From Kovacikia minuta CCNUW1 (lineage in GTDB: Bacteria; Cyanobacteriota; Cyanobacteriia; Leptolyngbyales; Leptolyngbyaceae): a stretch of 64,000 bases of DNA. The notes under the pieces were generated by a model. The model ran no database searches and was not told where the DNA came from. It saw nothing but the letters and a program-made list of their open reading frames with translations. How positions within the stretch are numbered: position 1 is the first letter of the stretch; each line of letters opens with the position of its first letter. The DNA lies in NCBI RefSeq assembly GCF_020091585.1, contig NZ_CP083582.1, positions 992,001 through 1,056,000 on the forward strand, given 5' to 3'. Both the position numbers and the translations under genes were made by a program. Shown here in pieces: positions 1 through 8,800 of this stretch.

Positions 1-209
1 TCCATCCAGGTTGCGCCAATGCCACCGTAGGCTTTTGGCATCATCATCGGCAGTAAACCCGATGCCCGTAATTGCTCAACTTCTTCCAGGGGTGAACCCG
101 CTTCGCGATCGCGCTCAATCGCGCTGGCTGCCAATCTTTTGGAAAGGTTGGTGGCGATTGCCAGGTAATCTTTCACTTCCGTGCGTTCTACTAATTGTGT
201 CATGACCAT
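1..209 (-). CDS. Acyl-CoA dehydrogenase-like flavoprotein, N-terminal part (cut by window edge)
   Basis: The complement of bases 209 to 1 reads M(VM)TQLVERTEVKDYLAIATN and continues to LLPMMMPKAYGGIGATWM, where it leaves the window. The helical start followed by LPxxxPxxYGG is the N-terminal alpha-domain pattern of the acyl-CoA dehydrogenase superfamily, which includes FMN/FAD monooxygenases of the SfnB/DszC type. Start is ATG at 209 (AAGGA 4 bases upstream) or ATG at 203. It lies 115 bp downstream of the AurF-like diiron gene on the same strand, so the two are probably co-transcribed. Only about 68 residues are visible, so substrate and exact subfamily cannot be told. Confidence 0.72.
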   Translation of the reverse strand, partial: MVMTQLVERTEVKDYLAIATNLSKRLAASAIERDREAGSPLEEVEQLRASGLLPMMMPKAYGGIGATWM

Positions 210-323
210 TGTTTCCTTCACATATCAATCGTTGTTAGCAATCTCTGGGTAGAGTGATCGTGGAACTGCACCGCTTTACAACGCTCCACCCAGACTGATA
301 TCGATACCTGTTCAAAAAACCGC

Positions 324-1250
324 TTATGCTCGCATTGCATTCACCATTTCAGTGACGCGATCGACGGCAGCTGGGCTAATTTCACGTAGCGTTTTGATGA
401 AGTTAGGGTGAGTCATACCCGAACCCAGAAATGTCCAGCGGTAGGATTTTTCTTGTACCGCTTGGATTTGTTGCTTTTCAGCATCGCTAAAGGTTCTTCC
501 AGTTGCTTTTTCCAGACTTTCAATGTCCAGTTGCACCTGATTCATCAGCCCGCTTTCAAGAAAGCTGCCGATCGCAAAGTAATCTTCAATGCCTTTTTGA
601 ATGCCCTCGGCATCCAATGCGTTGACCAGAGATTCCACCATTAAGGTGTCGAGTCTGGCATGTTGGGCTTCTTCTAGCCAGTGGTGCCGCAATAGGCTGC
701 AAAACTGAGGATCGAGATCCTGGTTGTTTTGAATACTGTCCAGATAGTGCTGTTGTGACATCCATTCAATTTGCAGGACAGCGAGGGCAACGCCCAGCGG
801 ACTATGTTGCAGCACAGCATCCGCGATCGCCTGAGCAGGGCCAATACAACCACAGGGGGTGCCAAAGCCTAAATCAAATTCTTCCGCAAATCGACGGAAC
901 AAATGAATGTGTTTGCTTTCTTCTTCAGCAAAGCAAAGAAATGCCTGAGTCGCATAAATATCTTCATGTCCTGCCCTGCGAACATGGTCAAGCACCAGCG
1001 GGACGATAAATTCTTCAACAACACCAAACAAGTGCAAATAGCTGTTGCCGCGAATTTGATTCAAAATCAATTTTTCGCGGTTGTTCAGACACTCAATCCC
1101 GTTCACACCAGCCAAAGAGTCTGGCATCATCGGTTGATTAAAGTCAAGACGTTTGCCATTACCAATCAGGTCATCTACACGCCAGTTGACTCTATACGCC
1201 GCCTCCATAATGGATTGATAGGTATCCGACTGAGAAGTGGTTGCGATCAT
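324..1250 (-). CDS. AurF-like diiron oxygenase (ferritin-like fold)
   Basis: A 308-residue all-helical protein with the ligand pattern of the AurF family of non-haem diiron N-oxygenases. Visible candidate ligands are E79/E80, ExxH at E111-H114, E162, and Hx3ExxH at H190, E194 and H197. The last motif matches the spacing of the H/E/H set in AurF, whose founding member oxidises an aryl amine to a nitro group. In cyanobacteria such proteins are often found near specialised-metabolite genes. It precedes the acyl-CoA dehydrogenase-like gene on the same strand, so a two-oxidoreductase operon is inferred. Substrate unknown; a different ferritin-like oxidase role is possible. Confidence 0.7.
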   Translation of the reverse strand: MIATTSQSDTYQSIMEAAYRVNWRVDDLIGNGKRLDFNQPMMPDSLAGVNGIECLNNREKLILNQIRGNSYLHLFGVVEEFIVPLVLDHVRRAGHEDIYATQAFLCFAEEESKHIHLFRRFAEEFDLGFGTPCGCIGPAQAIADAVLQHSPLGVALAVLQIEWMSQQHYLDSIQNNQDLDPQFCSLLRHHWLEEAQHARLDTLMVESLVNALDAEGIQKGIEDYFAIGSFLESGLMNQVQLDIESLEKATGRTFSDAEKQQIQAVQEKSYRWTFLGSGMTHPNFIKTLREISPAAVDRVTEMVNAMRA

Positions 1251-1337
1251 GTTTTTCCTTAGGGGTGAATATTGAAACCGTAAATGACTTTAGGAGAGAA
1301 TCAAGAAAAATATTGTGGGTGCAATATTTGGAGGGAA

Positions 1338-1628
1338 TTAGTATCGGTAGGCTGCACCTTTGTCTAACCGGATTCGGACTTCTAGTTCAGAAGCGAAGTA
1401 TTCTCTTTGGGTCGTTGTGGGATCGAAAACTTCCCAATAATGTTCTCCCTTTGCATCCACTCTTTCCCAAACTCTGGGTTCATATTCTGGGTGAAAAAGC
1501 ATTTGACCAATCAACTTGCCAATCCCTGCGAACCAGCCTGAAAGCTTCTTTCTATCTGGGTTTTGTTGTGGAGCTAAAGTAGTTGTGAGTTGTTCAAGCT
1601 GCTCATAGCTAAAGGAATCCGTCTTCAT
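1338..1628 (-). CDS. Small conserved-type hypothetical protein
   Basis: A 96-residue soluble protein beginning MKTDSFSYEQLEQLTTTL and ending LDKGAAYRY. The middle has a glycine/hydrophobic stretch (WFAGIGKLIGQML) and then WERVDAKGEHYWEVFDP. There is no signal peptide and no catalytic motif I recognise. It lies 88 bp upstream of the diiron oxygenase on the same strand and may lead that operon. The regular codon use and clean ATG suggest a real gene of unknown function. Confidence 0.6.
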   Translation of the reverse strand: MKTDSFSYEQLEQLTTTLAPQQNPDRKKLSGWFAGIGKLIGQMLFHPEYEPRVWERVDAKGEHYWEVFDPTTTQREYFASELEVRIRLDKGAAYRY

Positions 1629-2015
1629 AGGGGTTCTCTGCCTAGTTGTGAAATATCAATACTTCAAAATCACACCAGCCATTTGTTGCAATTCCCATCT
1701 CATCCAGTCCAGAAATTCTTGAGTGGCTGTTGGAAGTATCTAGTGAGCTTAAGTTTGAGATTAGAACGCGATCGGGAAGAACTAGGGAAGGATATTTCTC
1801 ACGCAGCTTCTGAATTTCATAGCTAATTGAGAACTGTGATGCATCGCGATCCTAAATGGACTGCGAGAACGGATTCCACCGGAACCCTCTCTCACAAAGC
1901 CTCTCAATCTCACAATTAATTGAGAACTGCGATATATTTACAGGAAGTGTAAGAATAGAAATATTAGATTAAAACAAGCGATCGACCCATAAAAACCAAA
2001 TGATTCAGGTTCGTT
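1629..2015. other. Intergenic stretch with a gene remnant and an imperfect direct duplication
   Basis: Bases about 1651 to 1809 on the plus strand hold an open frame without a start codon (HQPFVAIPISSSPEILEWLL ... SGRTREGYFSRSF, then stop) that reads like the tail of a protein. About 100 bases further on, the block around CTCACGCAGCTTCTGAATTTC and TAATTGAGAACTGTGAT (1798-1842) recurs in altered form (1890-1933, TAATTGAGAACTGCGAT). I see no promoter or RNA that I can name. Confidence 0.35.
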
Positions 2016-2678
2016 ATGGTATTACCAACCATCACTGAGGACACAATTGATCTTTCTCCCGGAGATGAACTGATCCTGCGATTCAGAAATTGGGAAGACT
2101 ATGAGAATTTGCTGTCTCGGCGGCAGGATAAAGCCGGATTGAGGATTCGTTATAACGCTGCAACAAGGGAATTGCGGATTATGTCGCCACTGCCAAAACA
2201 TGGAAAAAATGCGGACATCTTGGCAGATCTCGTTAAAGCATTGCTCCGGTACCAGAGAAAAGATTGGGAAGCGTATACACCAATTACCTTAAAGCGGGTT
2301 TCCAAGCAGGGAATTGAACCAGATTATTGTTTTTATATTCAGAATCGAGAACGTATTTTAGGCAAGGAGGAGATCGATCTTGAAGTTGATCCGCCTCCTG
2401 ATCTGGTGATTGAAATTGATCTGACTTCAGCAACTAAACCAGAGGATTATCAGGCCATCGCTGCCCCAGAACTCTGGATTTATCGGCGCAGTCAACTCCA
2501 CATTTATTTGTTTGATGGACAGCAATACCAGGAAAGCCAAACCAGTGTGCAGTTTCCTAACCTCGATCTGAAAACATTCATTCCAGAATACGTTGATCGC
2601 GGCTGGCAGATCGGTTCAAGTATTGCTTTGCGAGAATTTGAACAGTTTTTATTCGCAATTAATGAGCGTCCATTTTAG
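2016..2678 (+). CDS. Uma2 family (DUF820) PD-(D/E)XK nuclease-like protein
   Basis: A 220-residue protein with the Uma2/DUF820 pattern: an N-terminal beta-rich segment (LSPGDELILRFRNWEDYENL), then SPLPKHG, EPDYCFYIQN (catalytic-type Asp) and DPPPDLVIEIDLTSAT (Asp and Glu of the PD-(D/E)XK core), followed by PELWIYRR. The family is greatly expanded in cyanobacteria and its cellular role is not established. Three more copies lie at 48.7-51.0 kb. It stands alone here. The start is the ATG at 2016; no strong ribosome binding site is visible. Confidence 0.85.
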   Translation: MVLPTITEDTIDLSPGDELILRFRNWEDYENLLSRRQDKAGLRIRYNAATRELRIMSPLPKHGKNADILADLVKALLRYQRKDWEAYTPITLKRVSKQGIEPDYCFYIQNRERILGKEEIDLEVDPPPDLVIEIDLTSATKPEDYQAIAAPELWIYRRSQLHIYLFDGQQYQESQTSVQFPNLDLKTFIPEYVDRGWQIGSSIALREFEQFLFAINERPF

Positions 2679-2734
2679 TCTGATGCCATTCGCCATTCAG
2701 TCGGTATTACAAAGTACCCAACGGAGACAAATTC

Positions 2735-2935
2735 CTATGCTGTCCGGGCTTGCTGAATCTCCTGTGACAAACGCTTCACCTGACCGGATGACACTGCCCG
2801 TTGCAAAAACGATAGAGCGGTAATGTCTTCCAGGCTATAGCCTATCTCATACAATCGCTGCAAAGTTTTCTCTGCTTCAATCGTGAGATAACCGGAAGAA
2901 AGGGCATTTTTCACAACTTCGCTAATCGGGCTCAT
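2735..2935 (-). CDS. Small helical hypothetical protein
   Basis: A 66-residue protein, MSPISEVVKNALSSGYLTIE through LSQEIQQARTA. It is helical and hydrophilic, with the pattern LYEIGYSLEDITALSFLQRAVSSGQVKRLSQE. Small proteins of this shape are common in cyanobacteria, but I know of no function. It lies opposite to its neighbours, between the Uma2 gene and mutS2. Confidence 0.55.
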   Translation of the reverse strand: MSPISEVVKNALSSGYLTIEAEKTLQRLYEIGYSLEDITALSFLQRAVSSGQVKRLSQEIQQARTA

Positions 2936-3203
2936 GGTATTTCTACTTTTGGATTAAATGATTGAGGTGAATTCAATTTATGAAACCAGTATGAAGTTTA
3001 AACAAGCTTACCTGTGTGACTCCCAAACCTGTCATCAGGTGATAGGTATAGATTTGCCTGGTGATGGCTGCGGCGATCGTCGCGTGACAACTTTGCCTCG
3101 TGGACGTAACTTAGATCACATCAGCCCTCAGCCCTCAGCCCTTAGCCTCTGCCCCTGTCTTCTGCCCTAGAATGAAGAGAGTACTGTAACGGATTCCAGA
3201 ATT

Positions 3204-5967
3204 TTGATTCAGGCTGAAACGCTCGAACTTTTAGAATGGTCTCGCCTCTGCCAATACCTCTCAACCTTTGCTGCAACTAAGTTGGGAGCGATCGCCGCTC
3301 GTCATCTCAAAATTCCTGCCACCCTAGACGAAACCCAAAATCTGCTGGCACAAACCCAGGAAGTTTACCAGCTCGAAAATCGTCTTACGCGTGGGTTAAG
3401 TTTTGACGGCATCAGCGATATTGGTGCTTCCCTGGAGCGGGCAGGAAGTAAGGGCATTCTGTCCGGTGAAGAACTATTTGCGATCGCGACTACCCTGGCA
3501 GGGGCAAGAACGCTACGCCGTGTAATTGACGATCACCCCGATCTACCCGTTCTCAACGAACTGGTTGAAGACCTGCGCACCTATCCCGAACTGGAGCAGG
3601 AGATCCACCGCTGCATCGACGAAAGGGGACAGGTCACCGATCGGGCAACCCCCAAACTTAGCAACATTCGGGAACAGCAACGGCAACTGCGCGATCGCGT
3701 CTACAATACCCTTCAAAATATCCTGCAACGCAAAGCAAACGCCGTTCAGGAGCAATTAATCACCCAGCGAGAAGGACGCTTTGTGATTCCGGTCAAAGCA
3801 CCCCAAAAAGACGCCATTCCTGGCATTGTTCACGATACCTCCATGAGTGGTGCCACCCTCTATGTGGAACCCCAGGCAACCGTTAATTTAAACAACCAAT
3901 TACGCCAGCTTCAACGGCAGGAAGAAGCCGAAGCCGAAGCCGTTAGACAGGCATTAAGCGAACAGGTTGCAGCCGTTAAGGATGACCTGGAAAGACTGAT
4001 GGCGATCGCCACCACCCTCGACCTTGCCACTGCCCGCGCCCGTTATAGTTTGTGGTTAGAAGCAAATCCGCCCCGGTTTGTAGAGTGGGGAGAGAAGCAA
4101 AGGGATGAGGGCGGAGGGAGGGGGGATGAAAAAAAGAATTCATCCCTCATTCCTCATTCCTCATCCCTCTCAACCGAGCCGATCGTGCTGCGCCGCCTGC
4201 GCCACCCCCTCCTTGTTTGGCAGCATCAACATGAGCAGGGAAAATCGGTGGTGCCGATCGATTTGGTCATTCAACCGCATATTCGGGTGGTAGCCATTAC
4301 GGGACCCAACACAGGTGGCAAAACCGTCACCTTAAAAACGCTGGGTTTAGCCATTCTGATGGCAAAGGTTGGGCTTTTTATCCCTGCTCGCGAACCCGTA
4401 GAACTACCCTGGTTTGACCAGGTACTCGCCGATATCGGTGACGAACAATCTCTGCAACAAAGCTTGTCTACCTTCTCCGGGCACATTCGCCGGATCAGTC
4501 GAATTTTGACAGCCTTAGAAGGGGGGAGCCAGGAGTCAGGAGTCAGGAGCCAGAAGGTGGAAGGAGCGGGAGATAGGGGAGATGGGGGAGATGGGGAAGG
4601 TGGGGAAGATGCGGGGACGCGCAGATGCGGGGACACGGAGACAATGGAAAGGGAGCAGAGGATAAATTCTTCTCCCTCCTCCCTCCCTCAAGATTCTCCA
4701 AACCCCCCACCCCACCCCCTACACCCCACACTTAATCCAAACTTAAAACTTAAAACTCAAAACTCTTCCCCCACCCCCCTTTCTCTCGTTCTTCTTGATG
4801 AAGTGGGAGCTGGAACAGACCCCTCTGAGGGCAGTGCCCTGGCGATCGCCCTGCTAAAATACCTGGCGGAGCATGCGGGGCTAACGGTTGCTACAACCCA
4901 CTTTGGTGAACTGAAAGCACTGAAGTACGAGGATGAACGATTTGAAAACGCTTCCGTGGAGTTTGATGATGTTTCTCTATCCCCTACCTATCGGTTGCTG
5001 TGGGGGATTCCGGGGCGTTCTAATGCCCTGGCGATCGCCGGTCGCCTGGGGCTGAGTCAAGAAATTGTGCAGCAGGCGCAGAGCTATGTGGGGGGTGCTT
5101 CCGAGGATGTCAATCAGGTGATTGCAGGTCTGGAAGCCCAGCGAAGACGGCAGGAAACCAAATCTCAAGAAGCAGCCGAACTTCTGGAAAGTGCCGAACG
5201 ACTGCACCGCCAGGTGGCACAAAAAGCGGCTACCTTGCAGGAGCGGGAGCGATCGTTGCAGTTGGCGCAGGAGCAGGCAGTTCAGGAGGCGATCGCCCAG
5301 GCAAAACGCGAGATTGCCCAGGTAATTCGCCAACTCCAGCAGGGACCGATGACTGCCCAGGCAGCTCAGCAGGCAACCGATGAGCTGAACCAAATCTCGG
5401 CGCGACAATTGCCCTCCCGCCAACAAAAGCCGAAACCCAAACCGGGCTTTCAACCCCAGGTGGGCGATCGTATCCGCATTCCCCGTCTTGGACAAACCGC
5501 CGAAGTCCTGACTGCCCCCAACGAAGATAACGAACTCACCGTTCGCTTCGGCTTGATGAAAATGACGGTCGCGTTAGCAGATATTGAGTCGCTGGATGGA
5601 GAAAAAGCACTCAGCACCCAGGCAGGCAAAGGAGTCAGGAGCCAGGAGGAAACTCAAAACTCAAAACTTAAACCTCAAACCGCTGCTCCCGAAACCCCCA
5701 CCCCCACCCCCCACCCCAGTTATTCGCACCTCGCGCAATACCCTTGACATTCGCGGCAGCCGGGTAGCCGATGCGGAACCGTTGATTGAGCGGGCGATCG
5801 CCCAGGCCCACGATAGCGGGGTTCTATGGGTTATTCATGGTCATGGGACAGGAAAACTGCGACAGGGAGTGCATGCCTTTTTGCAACAGCACCCCCAGGT
5901 CGATCGCTACCAACTGGCTGAGCAATCAGACGGCGGGGCAGGTGTCACGATCGCTTACTTGCATTGA
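3204..5967 (+). CDS. mutS2: MutS2 (MutSB) ATPase/Smr-domain protein, with an apparent +1 frameshift before the Smr domain
   Basis: MutS2 acts on branched DNA and, in some bacteria, collided ribosomes. TTG start at 3204 (MIQAETLELLEWSRLC, the family N-terminus). The order is core and lever helices, Walker A GPNTGGKT (residues about 367-374), Walker B LVLLDEVGAGTDP (about 527-539), ABC-type dimer region, coiled-coil clamp, a KOW-like segment (VGDRIRIPRLGQ), then the Smr domain (LDIRGSRVADAE, HGHGTGKLRQGV). The first frame stops at 5747; the Smr domain lies one frame further on (+1). The switch must lie between about 5600 and 5716, in a tract of heptamer repeats and C runs. Three low-complexity inserts (4084-4173, 4519-4784, 5625-5716) come from heptanucleotide repeats. 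Whether the frameshift is real or a sequencing error is open. Confidence 0.92.
4084..4173. repeat. Heptanucleotide-repeat insert inside mutS2 (first)
   Basis: A purine-rich part (GGGATGAGGGCGGAGGGAGG) is followed by CTCATTC-type heptamers (CCTCATTCCTCATTCCTCAT). It adds about 30 residues between the lever region and the ATPase domain (frame EKQRDEGGGRGDEKKNSSLI). Confidence 0.8.
4519..4784. repeat. Heptanucleotide-repeat insert inside the MutS2 ATPase domain (second)
   Basis: This tract holds GGAGTCA, GGGAGAT and AAAACTT/AAAACTC heptamers in series and C-rich tracts. It is translated in frame as about 89 residues (starting GGSQESGVRSQKVEGAGDRG and ending [12 protein letters not shown]). It separates the helix RRISRILTALE from Walker B LVLLDEVGAGTDP, which are normally almost adjacent. 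Confidence 0.85.
5625..5716. repeat. Heptanucleotide repeats and C runs in the MutS2-Smr linker (third)
   Basis: GGAGTCAGGAGCCAGGAGG is followed by AAACTCAAAACTCAAAACTT and a run of CCCCCACCCCCCACCCC. The reading frame of mutS2 changes within or next to this block. A gain or loss of one 7-bp unit (7 = 1 mod 3), or one C, would restore it. Confidence 0.75.
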
Positions 5968-6202
5968 GTTCTGAAGCGGACAGATATTTCTTCTAGCCTG
6001 ATTGTTGCCCTCAGCGATTCGTTCTCAGCGGTCAGCGATCAGCTTTTCCTTGAACGCTGGCACCTGAAACCGGATACCTGACAAGGGATGCTTGACCCAT
6101 GTTATGAAAGGGTGAAGAGATAAGGAGAGGAAGCGATGAAGGAGAGAGGAAATGAGAAGATAAAAACAGGGGGATAAGGGCAAACGAAGGGAGTCGCGGA
6201 AG

Positions 6203-7072
6203 ATGTTCAATTTAAGGTTCACAATTCAAAATCTAAAGTCCTTTCTGATTTCGATCGTTGTTCTGCTCCTTCTGTTCTGGTCAGTTCCCACTCCTACCCT
6301 GGCAGGCAACCTTTCATCGGCTCAAAATTCACCTCCTCTATCTCTTAGTCTTTTCCCCTTTTCCCCCTCCCTTTTCCCCCCTCCCTTCTCCCTTCTCCCT
6401 TCCACTGATTCCGATGAACCTGTTTACCAGGAAAGGGTTGTTCATAGCCCTGACGGAATTGGTAAGTTCTACCTGGGACGGGAGATTTCCCAGATTATGG
6501 GACATCTGGGAGCCGCCTGGCTGGAACGTCCAACGCGGCAATTTGAGGAGCAGCCCCAGGAATTGGTAAATGCCCTGCACCTAAAACCAACGGACGTGGT
6601 TGCAGATATTGGGGCGGGAACTGGATATTTTAGTTTTCTAATCAGTCCATTGGTGCCCCAGGGAAAAGTGCTGGCAGTCGATATTCAGCCAGAAATGCTG
6701 GAGATAATCGAGACAGCGAAGCAGGAGCAGCAGATTAACAATGTGGAACCTGTATTGGGCACTGACACAAATCCCAATCTAGAACCTGCAAGTATTGATC
6801 TGGCGCTCCTAGTAGATGCTTACCATGAGTTTGAGTATCCAAAGGAGATGATGCAGGCGATCGCCGCAGCCCTGAAACCCAACGGTCGGGTCATTCTGGT
6901 GGAATATCGGGGTGAAAATCCATTTGTTCCAATCAAAGCGCTGCACAAGATGACCCAGAAGCAAGCCCGCAAGGAAATGGCAGCCGTTGGTTTGGTCTGG
7001 CAGGAAACGATGAATTTCTTACCACAACAGCATGTAATAGTGTTTGGCAAAAAAGAGGCGAAAGAGAGTTGA
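6203..7072 (+). CDS. Exported or membrane-anchored class I SAM-dependent methyltransferase
   Basis: 289 residues. Residues 1-35 form a signal or anchor (FLISIVVLLLLFWSVPTPTLAGN). Residues about 36-70 are a Ser/Pro/Phe-rich linker translated from a pyrimidine-rich repeat. The methyltransferase follows: motif I VVADIGAGTGYFSF, motif II VLAVDIQPEML, a later LALLVDAYHEF and GRVILVEYRGE. The Rossmann-type SAM site is clear. The substrate is unknown. An extracytoplasmic SAM enzyme would be unusual, so a cytoplasm-facing membrane anchor is an alternative. It is downstream of mutS2 and separate from it by 235 bp. Confidence 0.82.
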   Translation: MFNLRFTIQNLKSFLISIVVLLLLFWSVPTPTLAGNLSSAQNSPPLSLSLFPFSPSLFPPPFSLLPSTDSDEPVYQERVVHSPDGIGKFYLGREISQIMGHLGAAWLERPTRQFEEQPQELVNALHLKPTDVVADIGAGTGYFSFLISPLVPQGKVLAVDIQPEMLEIIETAKQEQQINNVEPVLGTDTNPNLEPASIDLALLVDAYHEFEYPKEMMQAIAAALKPNGRVILVEYRGENPFVPIKALHKMTQKQARKEMAAVGLVWQETMNFLPQQHVIVFGKKEAKES

Positions 7073-7102
7073 GAGTTGAGAGTTGAGAGTTTTGAGTTTT
7101 AA
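7065..7102. repeat. GAGTTGA heptanucleotide tandem repeat
   Basis: GAGTTGAGAGTTGAGAGTTG followed by AGAGTTTTGAGTTTT; the period of 7 is direct. It overlaps the 3' end of the methyltransferase gene. Confidence 0.8.
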
Positions 7103-7200
7103 TTTGAAGCTGAGTGTAAAGAATCTTGGATTTTGAACTGGATTCTCCGTGTGTCCGAGTTCCCACGTCGCTGTATCTTCTTCCGCCTTTTGCCCTCCGC

Positions 7201-7248
7201 TTTTATCCTTTATCCTTTATCCTTTCCTCCTCCTTCCCCTTCTCCCTA
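7201..7248. repeat. ATCCTTT heptanucleotide repeats
   Basis: TTTTATCCTTTATCCTTTAT and following CTCCTTCCC variants, with a period of 7. The tract runs up to the stop codon of the DUF456 gene. Confidence 0.75.
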
Positions 7249-7761
7249 CTGCTCAACGGGCCAGGTTGTCCATAGGAAAACGACGACTGCTGCGATCGCC
7301 AACACGCCTTGAATCAGATTGCCAACCACCGTACCGACCACAATTCCAACGGCTGCTTTGGCTGCCAACTTTAAGTCCCGTCTGAAGAGAAATTCGCCAA
7401 CTAAGGCTCCCAGCAAGGGTCCCAGAATAATCCCGAACAGGGGGCCGCCCACAGGTAATGCTGGCAGAAGTCCCAGAATGCCAACCACCAGCCCAACCAT
7501 CGCGCCAATCTGACCCCATTTGCTGGCTCCCGCTTGCCTTGCGCCCAAATACGTTGCCAGGAAATCAATTCCAACACTCAGCAGGAGAAAAACGATCGCC
7601 ACAGCAAGGGCAATGCTCACGCTACTGAAGCCCTTCACTAAGCCCCAAATGAAAATGGCTCCTGCGATTAAGCTGATGCCTGGAATTGCTGGCACGACTG
7701 CACCGACAATGCCAACCACCATGACAGCGACGAGTAACCAGTAGAGGTAGGTGAGTTCCAT
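7246..7761 (-). CDS. DUF456 family integral membrane protein
   Basis: 171 residues, almost entirely hydrophobic, with five to six transmembrane segments and glycine-rich turns (GIVGAVVPAIPGISLIAGAI, LLPALPVGGPLFGIILGPLLGALVGEF). This is the DUF456 pattern of small-residue-rich repeats. The function is unknown; a role in membrane integrity or small-solute transport is only conjecture. It reads toward the methyltransferase and has no operon partner. Confidence 0.82.
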   Translation of the reverse strand: MELTYLYWLLVAVMVVGIVGAVVPAIPGISLIAGAIFIWGLVKGFSSVSIALAVAIVFLLLSVGIDFLATYLGARQAGASKWGQIGAMVGLVVGILGLLPALPVGGPLFGIILGPLLGALVGEFLFRRDLKLAAKAAVGIVVGTVVGNLIQGVLAIAAVVVFLWTTWPVEQ

Positions 7762-7962
7762 GAGTAGGTGGTAAGTGGTAGGTGGTAGGTTAGGGTCAGT
7801 TTACAGGGAATTTGAGTATCAATGACCACTGACCCAACCCATGACTCAATTCAAAATTACGCTTTACGTGCAATGTCTGAATCCTTCTATGGGCTTAGCA
7901 TTCAGCAGATAACTTTGTAATTGCCCAACTGCAAAGCCCTACGCTTCAATTCTCACTAAGCG

Positions 7963-8053
7963 TAAACTTAAAACTCAAAACTTAAAACTCAAAACTTAAA
8001 ACTCAAAACTCTCAATTCTCAATTCTCAATTCTCAATTCTCAATTCTCAATTT
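7963..8053. repeat. Two adjoining heptanucleotide arrays: AAAACTT/AAAACTC and CAATTCT
   Basis: About six units alternating AAAACTT and AAAACTC are followed directly by about six units of CAATTCT/TCTCAAT. Such arrays match the short tandemly repeated repetitive (STRR) class known from cyanobacteria. The array ends on the stop codon of ccb4. Confidence 0.9.
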
Positions 8054-8702
8054 ACTCGTTCCCCTCCTGGCGCAAGGTGTTTTCCAGCTTGTCGGCGATC
8101 GAGCTAATCCAGTTTTCGTCCTGGCGGGTGTAGCTACGGGGAGCGTTGGCTGCCAGGATCAGCGCGCCTCGACTGCCCAGGGGTTGGCAGATCAGTCCCT
8201 GGGTGTTTTCTGGCAGGTAGTCAAACTCAACTCGTCCTGGATAAAGTTTCAGGGCGACTAAATAAACAGGTTTTTGCTTGTCCAGAACCCGCTGCAAAAT
8301 GGGTCCCGGTTTAACCTCTCGCTTTGCTGACAAAATTCCTCGCCGCAGGAGAACTTTGCCGTCATACCAGACGAGTAGCGATCGGGTCACCGTATTGGTC
8401 AACAACAGATGGGATGCCCAGGCAAGCTCCGTTTTCACCCCATCGGGCAAGTCCGGTTCCAGCTCAAACCCTTCCTCACCCATTAAGGTCACGCTTTCAG
8501 GCGGGCGCGGTTGCACCTGTTGCCAGAGCAAACCCGTTAGAATCAGGACGGCACTCAAGATTACGCCCAGGGCATCTGACCGCGCCTGAGAATCGGTCAA
8601 GTCAGCCGTCAACCAACGGTTTACCAGAAGCAAACAGCCTGCCAGCCCGCCAACCGCGATCGGCAGCAGTCGCAAAACCCAATTGGGATCAGATTTAGCC
8701 AT
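8052..8702 (-). CDS. ccb4: CCB4/CCB2-type cofactor assembly protein of cytochrome b6 (DUF2930)
   Basis: 216 residues. Two N-terminal transmembrane helices (LLPIAVGGLAGCLLLVNRWL and LGVILSAVLILTGLLWQQV) are followed by a soluble GAF-like domain (LLTNTVTRSLLVWYDGKVLLRRG, LICQPLGSRGALILAAN). This is the layout of the cyanobacterial homologue of CCB2/CCB4, which helps attach haem c(i) covalently to cytochrome b6 in the b6f complex. It acts at the thylakoid membrane. It is divergent from cruP. Confidence 0.78.
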   Translation of the reverse strand: MAKSDPNWVLRLLPIAVGGLAGCLLLVNRWLTADLTDSQARSDALGVILSAVLILTGLLWQQVQPRPPESVTLMGEEGFELEPDLPDGVKTELAWASHLLLTNTVTRSLLVWYDGKVLLRRGILSAKREVKPGPILQRVLDKQKPVYLVALKLYPGRVEFDYLPENTQGLICQPLGSRGALILAANAPRSYTRQDENWISSIADKLENTLRQEGNE

Positions 8703-8737
8703 GAAACAATTTCCCTAGACCCACCTCCATTTTCTCA

Positions 8738-8797
8738 TCCCTTCCCCCTTCTGCCCTCTGCCTTCTGTTCCCTACCACCTACCACCTACCCCCTGCC
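8738..8797. repeat. Heptanucleotide tract (CTGCCTT/CTACCAC types) between ccb4 and cruP
   Basis: CTTCTGCCCTCTGCCTTCTG and TACCACCTACCACCTACC show a period of 7. It fills the short divergent promoter space before the cruP start. Confidence 0.75.
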
Positions 8798-8800
8798 CGT

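Noticed and set aside
5584-5967. Separate small Smr-domain gene after mutS2
   Set aside because: The Smr domain is normally the C-terminus of MutS2 and lies directly after the linker; one indel joins them.
7963-8053. Tandem arrays as possible CRISPR
   Set aside because: Unit length is 7 with no unique spacers, and no cas genes are near; these are STRR-type repeats.
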